In this document: in pieces, positions 6,203 through 12,416 of the stretch | How the letters are laid out: the number at the start of each line of letters is the position of its first letter | Numbering within the stretch: position 1 is the first letter of the stretch | Origin: JBEKYH01 sp049511115 | GTDB taxonomy: Bacteria; Planctomycetota; Phycisphaerae; Tepidisphaerales; Tepidisphaeraceae | Assembly (NCBI GenBank): GCA_049511115.1 | Contig: JBEKYH010000080.1 | Coordinates: forward strand, 1 to 13,369 | Direction of reading: 5' to 3' | DNA: 13,369 bases | Made by a program: the position numbers and the translations under genes | Notes under the pieces: model-generated | Told to the model about the DNA's origin: nothing | Databases searched by the model: none | The model's input: the letters and a program-made list of their open reading frames with translations, nothing else

Positions 6203-6260
6203 TCTCCTCCGGTGTATGAGCGGAGGCGGCGGACGCCTTGCCGGGATACACCAGAGGAGA
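6203..6260 (+). promoter_or_regulatory. Hairpin occluding the Shine-Dalgarno of the peroxiredoxin-like gene
   Basis: TCTCCTCCGGTGTAT (6203-6217) pairs with ATACACCAGAGGAGA (6246-6260) over 15 positions with one C-A mismatch. The 28 bases between can form a further GC stem, AGGCG (6224-6228) with CGCCT (6234-6238). The 3' arm contains the AGAGGAGA Shine-Dalgarno of the gene starting at 6265, and the 5' arm begins 3 bases after the upstream stop codon. In mRNA the ribosome-binding site would be base-paired. Translational coupling, regulated opening, or a role as a 3'-end structure for the upstream gene are all possible. Confidence 0.65.
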
Positions 6261-6264
6261 ACCG

Positions 6265-6843
6265 ATGGGATTCAATCCACTTCGCGCATTTGTTCTCGCG
6301 CTCTTGTCATTGGCCGTCATGGGAGCTGGGCCGGCCACTCAGCCGTCTTTGGCGCCACCAGCCGTCGGCGATCAAGCCGCTGACTTTTCCCTCAATACCC
6401 TGGACGGCAAGACCGTTCATCTGGCCGATCTGCTCAAAACGGGTCCGGTGATTCTGATCGAATTGCGCGGATGGGTGGGATACCAGTGCCCCATCTGCAA
6501 TCGGCAGGTCGGGGAGTTCATATCCAACTCAAAGGACGTCCTGGCCACCGGCGCGCGGGTGGTTATGGTCTATCCCGGGCCGGCGGATCAACTCAAGGAT
6601 CGCGCCGCGGAATTCATCAGCGGAAAAACCCTGCCGGACAGTTACTTTTTTGTGATCGATCCGGACATGAAGTTTGTCTCGGATTGGCATCTTCGCTGGG
6701 ATAAGCCGGGCGAGACGGCCTACCCCTCGACGTTTGTAATCGACTCCAAGGGGATTATTCGGTTCGTGAAGATCAGCCACAGCCACGGGGACCGTGCCAC
6801 CTCGGCGGAAGTTCTAAAGGTGCTGGCGGAGAAGGCATCGTAG
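6265..6843 (+). CDS. Exported peroxiredoxin-like (AhpC/TSA, redoxin) protein
   Basis: A 192-residue protein with a signal peptide (MGFNPLRAFVLALLSLAVMGAG, cleavage plausible near residues 22-25) and a thioredoxin-fold peroxiredoxin domain. Features in order: VGDQAADFSLNTLDGKTVHLADLL (34-57), the active-site segment ELRGWVGYQCPICNRQ (66-81) with Cys75 and Cys78 in a CPIC arrangement, FFVIDPDMKFVSDWHL and YPSTFVIDSKGIIRFV (153-168, the cis-Pro strand). It probably acts outside the cytoplasmic membrane as a thiol peroxidase or thiol-disulfide protein; which one is not settled. I chose ATG 6265 over 6238 because AGAGGAGA lies 4 bases upstream of it and the signal peptide begins there. It is cotranscribed, by position, with the upstream lipoprotein gene. 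Confidence 0.88.
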   Translation: MGFNPLRAFVLALLSLAVMGAGPATQPSLAPPAVGDQAADFSLNTLDGKTVHLADLLKTGPVILIELRGWVGYQCPICNRQVGEFISNSKDVLATGARVVMVYPGPADQLKDRAAEFISGKTLPDSYFFVIDPDMKFVSDWHLRWDKPGETAYPSTFVIDSKGIIRFVKISHSHGDRATSAEVLKVLAEKAS

Positions 6844-6846
6844 TAT

Positions 6847-6907
6847 GTAGGGTGGGCGTACTCGCCCACCGCTCGGGTCAAACGGTGGGCGAGTACACCC
6901 ACCTTAC
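6847..6907. repeat. REP/BIME-like palindrome, copy 1
   Basis: A 61-bp element: 25-bp arms 6847-6871 and 6883-6907 with two mismatches, around the 11-base centre CTCGGGTCAAA. Each arm is itself a small hairpin (GGTGGGC-GTACTC-GCCCACC on the left; GGTGGGC-GAGTAC-ACCCACC on the right), and the left end begins with GTAG. That is the form of two convergent REP units with outward tetranucleotide heads, a BIME. It begins 3 bases after the stop codon of the peroxiredoxin-like gene. The copy at 9055-9115 differs at one base. Confidence 0.85.
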
Positions 6908-6912
6908 ATGAA

Positions 6913-7108
6913 CTGGTACGGCATGCAGCCGGTGGATGTTTACGTCGTGCGCGATCTTACGTTTGGCCGGCTGCATCTGCGCAACGAAGCCGTCTGGGTT
7001 CGCAAGGGCGATGACTCCGGCGCCGAGCCGAGCTTTGGGCTGGGCATCTTCGCCGGCACCGTGGCGGTGTGGGATTTCCATAATCATCGGTTTGGGGTAG
7101 GGGCGTAA
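6913..7108 (+). pseudogene. Truncated duplicate of the aspartic-protease-like lipoprotein (C-terminal 64 codons)
   Basis: It aligns without gaps to 6005-6200 (constant offset of 908) and encodes residues 266-329 of the lipoprotein (WYGMQPVDVYVV to HRFGVGA) with three amino-acid changes: P to R, S to A and K to H. I count 25 base differences in 196, almost all at third codon positions. It lacks the signal peptide, both Asp motifs and lobe 1. An in-frame ATG at 6908 lies on the edge of the palindrome and has no Shine-Dalgarno, so a 66-residue product is possible but unlikely. It ends 29 bp from the convergent end of the DUF2330 gene. Confidence 0.85.
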
Positions 7109-7137
7109 GAAGGTAATCCGCACCGCACGACAACGGA

Positions 7138-8961
7138 TCACGGGCTACGCCGTGTCGCTGCAGTATCGGTCGCTTTTTTAGGCCGGGGATACGGTTCGAA
7201 TACTGGCACGCCGTTCTCGTCGAACGTGGTTGCACAGGTTTTCCCGTCGATTGTCACCAAATTGAAATTTCCCGGTGAGGATTCCATTCGGCGCTGCTCG
7301 CCGGTGTAGGGGTTGGTATCAACGTTCCAGGCTTGAAGTTTGGCATGAACCGCGTCGAGATGATCGTGGTCCATCTTGGTGGTTAATACCCCGTCGTCGA
7401 CCAGGGAAGAGAGTCCCCAGAGGAGTTCAGTAGAAGGATCGGTGCGTGGGCTAATTATTTGAGCGGGGACTACAGGCAGTGCCTTATAGACCACGACGAC
7501 TGCAGCCGCGACCGCGAGGATTATCGCGGGCAGGCCGATAGCTTGTACCCGGCTCGGCCTGCGGCGACCGCTGAATATGCACGCAGAGTAGAATAGAACC
7601 AGCAGAGCGCCCCAGAGGGCGATTACGATAATGACCCGGGTGCGGCCGTCGAAGCTGAATGCGTGGTCTTGATGGACGGGAAGATCGGCGAGAGTGATTG
7701 AAACATCCTGGTTCATGGCGGATGGAGCAAGATCGGCAACGAGTTTGGTAACGGTGCAATCGTCCCACAGTCGCGCGCAGACCTCGGGGCTGCCGATGTT
7801 CAGACGCGTGTTTTCAGCGTAAAACCTCGTGCGGTACGGGACCACTTGGTCGCTTTGAGGGCCTCCGTACCACAATCGGCTGTGAAAGCGGTCGGCGGCA
7901 ACGCAATGAAAGCCCGGTATCTGCGCTTGCCGGTCGGCGACGACCATCAATTCGACGTGGGAGATCGTTCCGGCAAGTGCCGTCAGCCTCATCGGGTAGA
8001 CGGGTGCGGCGGCGGGAAAGGTTGCCACGATCGGCGCTGGGGTGGCTGGCCCGGTCGCATCGGAACTGAGGTGTGCGACGAGGAAGCACCATTTCCGCGC
8101 GATGTAATCGTTGACGATCGGAAGGGCATCGGCGCCGAGTGGGGCGAGGCCATTATCGGTCAGCCAACCCGAAAGCGCGCCGGTATCGCGGGCACTGATC
8201 ACCTTTACGTCGTAGTCGCCGATCCGCTGCGACGAGTTGGCCTCGACGTTTGCAAACACCATTGGCGAGGATGGGCGCCCAATGGTCGCGGAAAGCGAAA
8301 TCGCCAGAAAAAAAAGATAATAGAGCACGATTAAGAACCCAGCGATCAGATCTCCGACAGTTCGGATCAGGCCAACGTAGAAGAGGATCAATCCGATTAC
8401 CAGCGGAACCACGACGAGCGCCGTGAAGATAAACTCAATGTCAAATTCTGGTGCGATAATGTAGGCGACCAATCCCCATAAAAAAAAGAAAGCGGCGACG
8501 GCCACGAGTACGTAGATAATGGTGCTATTCAGCGTGCGAATCGAAAGATAAATCGCCACTATGACCGGCAGCCCCAATATTATAGCCCACGCGACATACG
8601 CGATTTGCGCTGGGAGTTCATCCGTAACTGAGGGCCGCAGCGACATGGAGAGACTGGTCAACATTCCCGGCTCACCCAGCTCCAATTTGGTAGGTTCCGC
8701 CGGAACCGGCAATATCCAGCCGACGTCGCGCGACGGGCTTTGAAACGTGGATTCCACGACCAGTGTTTCCTCGCCGTTGCGATAGACAATCATGGCTCGC
8801 TGCGTGGGGATGGCGGGAAGCGTCGGGACAGCTTGTTCTGGGATATAGATGCCGTCGCCAGCGGCGGGACTCGCGTGCAGCAGAACCATCGCCGCAAGCC
8901 ATACGACGATCATTCTGCCGAGAAGGAACCGGCCCGAACTGCTAGAGGCGCCTCCGGCCAT
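7138..8961 (-). CDS. DUF2330-type membrane protein with internal transmembrane block
   Basis: A 607-residue envelope protein. The signal peptide or first helix is MIVVWLAAMVLLHASPAAG (17-35). The exported N-terminal part ADGIYIPEQAVP...PTQRAMIVYRNGEETLVVES...VGWILPVPAEPTKLELG (35-96) fits DUF2330. Four predicted membrane helices follow (about 119-141, 147-170, 177-199, 204-227). The DUF2330 pattern then resumes with RIGDYDVKVISARDTGALSGWLTDNG (246-271), LPIVNDYIARKWCFLVAHL (280-298) and PVYPMRLTALAG. Two more helices (442-463, 474-495) and a hydrophilic tail ending IDGKTCATTFDENGVPVF complete it. Function of the family is unknown; the domain seems to be split by the helix block. The start at 8961 is supported by GAGG 10 bases upstream. 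The sugar isomerase gene is upstream on the same strand, separated by the second palindrome. Confidence 0.8.
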   Translation of the reverse strand: MAGGASSSSGRFLLGRMIVVWLAAMVLLHASPAAGDGIYIPEQAVPTLPAIPTQRAMIVYRNGEETLVVESTFQSPSRDVGWILPVPAEPTKLELGEPGMLTSLSMSLRPSVTDELPAQIAYVAWAIILGLPVIVAIYLSIRTLNSTIIYVLVAVAAFFFLWGLVAYIIAPEFDIEFIFTALVVVPLVIGLILFYVGLIRTVGDLIAGFLIVLYYLFFLAISLSATIGRPSSPMVFANVEANSSQRIGDYDVKVISARDTGALSGWLTDNGLAPLGADALPIVNDYIARKWCFLVAHLSSDATGPATPAPIVATFPAAAPVYPMRLTALAGTISHVELMVVADRQAQIPGFHCVAADRFHSRLWYGGPQSDQVVPYRTRFYAENTRLNIGSPEVCARLWDDCTVTKLVADLAPSAMNQDVSITLADLPVHQDHAFSFDGRTRVIIVIALWGALLVLFYSACIFSGRRRPSRVQAIGLPAIILAVAAAVVVVYKALPVVPAQIISPRTDPSTELLWGLSSLVDDGVLTTKMDHDHLDAVHAKLQAWNVDTNPYTGEQRRMESSPGNFNLVTIDGKTCATTFDENGVPVFEPYPRPKKATDTAATRRSP

Positions 8962-9035
8962 TTTTCCGTTTCCTCGCCGCGTGCAGTGTGGCGTGGCGTC
9001 AATGCGCTCGGCGCACGCCCAGCATGCACCGCCTC

Positions 9036-9044
9036 ATTATAACA
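9036..9044 (-). promoter_or_regulatory. Extended -10 promoter of the DUF2330 gene
   Basis: On the minus strand this reads TGTTATAAT: a perfect TATAAT with an upstream TG, i.e. an extended -10 that can work without a -35 (none is seen). The predicted start is near 9029, giving a leader of about 68 bases before the ATG at 8961. The promoter begins 10 bases from the palindrome at 9055-9115. Confidence 0.5.
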
Positions 9045-9054
9045 GACTATAGAA

Positions 9055-9115
9055 GTAGGGTGGGCGTACTCGCCCACCGCTCGGGTCAAACGGTGGGCGA
9101 GTACACCCACCCTAC
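9055..9115. repeat. REP/BIME-like palindrome, copy 2
   Basis: Second copy of the 61-bp element at 6847-6907. Arms 9055-9079 and 9091-9115 pair over 25 positions with one mismatch; the centre is again CTCGGGTCAAA. Both ends carry the GTAG/CTAC head. The next 8 bases (ATGAACTG) are also shared with copy 1. It lies between the 3' end of the sugar isomerase gene (9142) and the DUF2330 promoter, both read on the minus strand. Confidence 0.88.
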
Positions 9116-9141
9116 ATGAACTGCGGTGGGTCAAAACTGTT

Positions 9142-9981
9142 TTATGACATCAAAGGCCGCAGGTGCGCCATCGCCGCTTTGGCGATCTGGGCGGCGGTGG
9201 TTTCGTAGGGGTAAAGCTCAACGGTGGCCCAGCCGTCGTAGGCGATGTCATTCAGGGCCGCGAAAACAGCGGCGAAATCAATCGCCCCTTTGCCCGGGGC
9301 CAGATGCTGATGCACGCGGTTCCGGCCGATGTCCTCGACGTGGACGTGGGCGATCTCACCCGGCATCCGGCGGATCACCGCGGCCGGGTCTTCGCCGACG
9401 CAGAAGAGGTGGCCGATGTCGCAATTCATGTGGATCAGGTCTTCGTTGGGAAAAAAGCGCCGCTTGAAATTCAGGTATTCCTCGGAAGTCTGAATCAACA
9501 GCCCCGGCTCCGGCTCGATGGCCAGCGTGACCTCATGCTCCCTGGCCCGCGGCAAGACTTCCGCCAGCGATTCGGCAAATCGCTCCGCCGCCGCCTCCGG
9601 GGACAGGCCGGTCCCAATGAGCGGCCCGCCCGGCTGGAGGCTGACCGTTTTGGAGGCGAATTCACCGGCTAATTCGATGCTGGCCAAGGTGTGATCAATT
9701 CGCTCGCGCCGGCGCGCGGCGTCGTCTTCGATCCAGGTGGGATGATAAGTATCTCCGCATGCGAAAAGCGTGAATGCATTGACGTTGCTGACGACCAAGC
9801 CCAGATCAACCAGCCGCAGCATCAAATCGCGCCGTTCTTTTCGCCCCAGCGCAGACGGCAGCGCGTGCGGCACGTCCGCCATCAATTCCACGCCGATATA
9901 ACCCGCATCGGCAACAGCCGCGAGCGCCTCGTCGAGGCTGTTCTTCTTGAAGGCGTTGGTGGAAAAGGCGAGGTGGAACAT
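9142..9981 (-). CDS. Sugar phosphate isomerase/epimerase-like TIM barrel
   Basis: A 279-residue xylose-isomerase-like (AP endonuclease 2 superfamily) TIM barrel. Strands and likely metal ligands follow the family order: FHLAFSTNAF (strand 1), GYIGVELMAD (28-36), VTLAIEPEPG (151-160, Glu156), MNCDIGHLF (185-193, Asp188 and His191), IAHVHVEDIG (210-219, His212/His214) and WATVELYPYE (251-260, Glu255). These enzymes isomerise or epimerise sugars or inositol derivatives in the cytoplasm; the substrate here is open. The ATG at 9981 starts strand 1 and has a GGAAA about 8 bases upstream. It is divergent by only 14 bp from the small gene at 9996. A second, unrelated-length isomerase (RhaI type) lies nearby. 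Confidence 0.88.
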   Translation of the reverse strand: MFHLAFSTNAFKKNSLDEALAAVADAGYIGVELMADVPHALPSALGRKERRDLMLRLVDLGLVVSNVNAFTLFACGDTYHPTWIEDDAARRRERIDHTLASIELAGEFASKTVSLQPGGPLIGTGLSPEAAAERFAESLAEVLPRAREHEVTLAIEPEPGLLIQTSEEYLNFKRRFFPNEDLIHMNCDIGHLFCVGEDPAAVIRRMPGEIAHVHVEDIGRNRVHQHLAPGKGAIDFAAVFAALNDIAYDGWATVELYPYETTAAQIAKAAMAHLRPLMS

Positions 9982-9982
9982 T

Positions 9983-9988
9983 TATAGT
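9983..9988 (+). promoter_or_regulatory. Possible -10 box for a leaderless transcript of the 85-residue gene
   Basis: TATAGT ends 7 bases before the ATG at 9996, the distance expected when transcription starts at the start codon itself. No Shine-Dalgarno is present ahead of this ATG, which fits a leaderless mRNA. A -35 (TTGGTG, 9956-9961) would have a 21-bp spacer, too long to be convincing. Confidence 0.35.
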
Positions 9989-9995
9989 TTTCCGT

Positions 9996-10253
9996 ATGGG
10001 ACCAACTGACCTTGACCAGATTCTTTATCGCGAGCCGTTCGTTCCCCTGCGCGTCACGGTTGCCAGCGGCGACCAGGTGATCGTCGACAATCCGCACCGG
10101 GCGATGATCAGCGGTTTCTCGCTTTACTACGGCATCGCCGACAGTCCGGAGTCGCGCATCGGCAATCGAGTCAAAATAATCTCAATTCCCAACATCGTCC
10201 TCATCGAACCAGTCCCCCAAGGTCCTCGCCGCAACGGCCGCCGGCGTCGTTAA
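9996..10253 (+). CDS. Small conserved-type protein of unknown function
   Basis: An 85-residue protein. The opening (LDQILYREPFVPLRVTVASGDQVIVDNPHRAMISG) resembles small proteins I recall as frequent in planctomycete genomes, with an LLxxxPFxPFxIxLxDG-type start, a predicted beta-rich middle and an I(V/I)LIEPV end. No enzymatic motif is visible. The tail GPRRNGRRRR is strongly basic and may bind nucleic acid or be disordered. It lies between two minus-strand isomerase genes, starting 14 bp from one and ending 9 bp from the other. Function unknown; that it is a real gene is supported by the family-like N-terminus rather than by a ribosome-binding site. Confidence 0.7.
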   Translation: MGPTDLDQILYREPFVPLRVTVASGDQVIVDNPHRAMISGFSLYYGIADSPESRIGNRVKIISIPNIVLIEPVPQGPRRNGRRRR

Positions 10254-10262
10254 GCTGCTTAA

Positions 10263-11456
10263 TCACGCATACGATCCCCCGCTGGTCGCTCCCCGCGCCG
10301 CGCGCGACGCCTCTCGCTCCTTGGCCACCTTCGCCTCATATCCGCTGGCTCGATACGCCGCCATCGGATTGGGATCGAGTCCCTTCTTCTTGCGCCATTC
10401 TGCCAGCATCGGCTTCACGTCCGTATTGTACGCCGCGCGCAGACACTCCTCGGCGTCCACAATATTCTGCCGCGCCTGGGCATCGCGCAGTTGGGCGCGA
10501 TCGACCAGGCAGGCTTTGGCATACAGCTCCTGCGCCGTCGTCGCCGTCTGGATCATGGCCTCGATCTTGGGTTTCAAATTGTGGCTCTGATCGACCATGT
10601 AGGCGATCCTGGAGACATCCTGTTCGCGCGATTCGGCCGCGTTGCGAATCTCGTGGAAAATCCGAAACACCGCGTAGGGATCAATGCTCCCCAGCGTCAG
10701 GTCGTCGTCGGCATACTTGCGATCGTTGAAATGGAAACCGCCCAGCATGTCTTCATCCAGCAGCCAGGCGACGATCTGCTCGATGTTCTGGCCTTGCAGA
10801 TGGTGGCCGGTGTCCACGAGAACCTTGGCCTTTGGCCCGGCGTCCTTGGCGAAGATGTAAGCCATTCCCCAATCGGCGATGTCGGTGTGGTAAAACGCCG
10901 GTTCAAACGGCTTGTATTCGACGAGCATTTTCATCCCCGGCGAGAGGGCGTCGTGCCATTGCCGCAGCGCCCCGTGCATGCGGCGCTTGCGCTCGACGAT
11001 GTCGTCCTGGCCGGGATAGTTGGTGCCGTCGGCAAACCAGAGGCTCAGCGTGTCGCTCCCCACCGCCTTGGCGATGGCGATGCAATCGGACATGTGCAGA
11101 TGCGCATGGCGGCGGGCGTCTTCGTCGCCGTTGCAGGCCGATCCGAACTTATAGCACTGATCCTGAAAGAAATTGGGATTGATTGACCCGATGCGCACGC
11201 CATGCTTGCGGGCCAGTTCCGCCGTGGCCGTCGCGTCGACGCCGACGGAAAAATCCCACAGCACGTGCACCGCCACCGTGGGACAGCACCCGGTGTATTG
11301 GTTCACGATTCCCGCATCGGCGAGTTTTTCCTCAATCGTCGAGGCCGCCGCCGGCTGGAGGAATTTGCCGAATCGCGTGCCCGTGTCGGCGTACCCCCAG
11401 CTTGGCGTTTCAATCTTGAACTCGTCCAGCAGTAAAAACAGCTTTTCAAGCTCCAT
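10263..11456 (-). CDS. rhaI: L-rhamnose isomerase, RhaI-type
   Basis: A 397-residue TIM-barrel isomerase that interconverts L-rhamnose and L-rhamnulose in the cytoplasm. It resembles the Pseudomonas/rhizobial RhaI type rather than E. coli RhaA. Signs: IETPSWGYADTGTRFGKF (15-32), STIEEKLADAG (39-49), VAVHVLWD (61-68) and metal-ligand strands MLVEYKPFEP (Glu180), VLVDTGHH (Asp215), GGFHFNDRKYADDD (His242) and YMVDQSHN (Asp289), in the order known for this family. The start has GAGGAA 6-7 bases upstream. Related sugars such as L-fucose- or L-lyxose-type substrates cannot be excluded. No rhamnulokinase or aldolase gene is in the window. Confidence 0.88.
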   Translation of the reverse strand: MELEKLFLLLDEFKIETPSWGYADTGTRFGKFLQPAAASTIEEKLADAGIVNQYTGCCPTVAVHVLWDFSVGVDATATAELARKHGVRIGSINPNFFQDQCYKFGSACNGDEDARRHAHLHMSDCIAIAKAVGSDTLSLWFADGTNYPGQDDIVERKRRMHGALRQWHDALSPGMKMLVEYKPFEPAFYHTDIADWGMAYIFAKDAGPKAKVLVDTGHHLQGQNIEQIVAWLLDEDMLGGFHFNDRKYADDDLTLGSIDPYAVFRIFHEIRNAAESREQDVSRIAYMVDQSHNLKPKIEAMIQTATTAQELYAKACLVDRAQLRDAQARQNIVDAEECLRAAYNTDVKPMLAEWRKKKGLDPNPMAAYRASGYEAKVAKEREASRAARGATSGGSYA

Positions 11457-11504
11457 GACGATTCCTCGGCACGCCGGGCATGGCGGATTCTATTCTCGAT
11501 GGTT

Positions 11505-12311
11505 CTATTCGACCTTCATCTTCTCAATCCCCGGCGCTGGCTTGGGGAACTTCATATCCAGCTCTTCCAGGGCCGACACAATCGTTTCCGACACGACCCA
11601 GTTGCGCATCCATTTTTTGTCCGATGGCACAATCACCCATGGTGCGTATTTCGTGGAACATTTTCCCAGCAAATCCTCGAACGCCTCCTGGTACTGCTTC
11701 CAATAGGCTCGCTCCTGCACATCGCTGGCGCTGAATTTCCAGTTTTTATCCGGGTCTTCCAGCCGCGCCTCCAGCCGGCGCTTCTGCTCATCGCGCGAGA
11801 TGTGCAGGAAGAATTTCAGGATGACCGTTCCCTCGTCGGCCAGCATGCGCTCAAACTCGTTGATCGACTCGTATCGCTTGGACCAGACTTTTTCGGGCAC
11901 AAGTTCCTTCACGCGCTCGACGAGGACGCTCTCGTAATGTGACCGGTTGAAAATCCCGATCATCCCGCGCGCGGGCGCTGCCGCGTGGATGCGCCACAGG
12001 TAATCGTGCGATTTTTCCAATGTGCTCGGCGTTTTGAAACTATGCACCACGCACCCCTGCGGATTCACGCCGCTGAATACGTGGGCGATCGCCCCGTCTT
12101 TTCCGCCCGCGTCCATGGCCTGGAATACGATCAACAGCGCATGTTTCGCCTCGGCATACATGCGATATTGCAGTTCCGACAGCTTCTTGAGATTCTTCTC
12201 GATCTCCTTGAGGGCCTCGTCCTTGTCCTTGAATTTTCCCGTGTCGTCGGTGGGCCAATCGCTCAGGTGTATCTTTTTGTTCGGCTTTACGATGTAAGGT
12301 GAATCCGCCAT
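11505..12311 (-). CDS. ppk2: Polyphosphate kinase 2 family protein
   Basis: A 268-residue PPK2-family enzyme, which transfers phosphate between polyphosphate and nucleotides in the cytoplasm. Walker A is QAMDAGGKDG (64-73), Walker B is FNRSHYESVL (121-130), and the lid/arginine-rich segment includes SRDEQKRRLEARLEDPDKNWKF. The size fits a single-domain PPK2; the subclass (AMP, ADP or both as acceptor) is not determined by what I can see. The frame is open to 12374, but the ATG at 12311 has GAGG 8 bases upstream and begins at the usual N-terminal region. It ends 48 bp from the start of rhaI, which lies downstream on the same strand. Confidence 0.94.
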   Translation of the reverse strand: MADSPYIVKPNKKIHLSDWPTDDTGKFKDKDEALKEIEKNLKKLSELQYRMYAEAKHALLIVFQAMDAGGKDGAIAHVFSGVNPQGCVVHSFKTPSTLEKSHDYLWRIHAAAPARGMIGIFNRSHYESVLVERVKELVPEKVWSKRYESINEFERMLADEGTVILKFFLHISRDEQKRRLEARLEDPDKNWKFSASDVQERAYWKQYQEAFEDLLGKCSTKYAPWVIVPSDKKWMRNWVVSETIVSALEELDMKFPKPAPGIEKMKVE

Positions 12312-12362
12312 GGTCCGCGCCTCGAGTTGGAGAAATATACCCGCCGCCTGAAAACGGCCTTT

Positions 12363-12376
12363 GGATGGTATCATCC
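12363..12376. promoter_or_regulatory. Near-palindrome in the divergent ppk2/glycosyltransferase gap
   Basis: GGATG-GTAT-CATCC in the 105-bp divergent region gives a 5-bp dyad that could be an operator or a short hairpin. No convincing -10/-35 pair is seen in either direction, so this is weak. Confidence 0.25.
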
Positions 12377-12416
12377 TTCGGCGGTTTGAGCGAACAGAAG
12401 TAAACCATCGCCGATC

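Noticed and set aside
6908..7108. A separate 66-residue gene starting with ATG inside the repeat flank
   Set aside because: No ribosome-binding site, and the sequence is a C-terminal fragment of the lipoprotein lacking both catalytic-type motifs; treated as a pseudogene, though not proven silent.
6847..9115. The two 61-bp repeats as part of a CRISPR array
   Set aside because: Only two copies 2.2 kb apart, each an extended palindrome, with genes between them and no regular spacers or cas genes.
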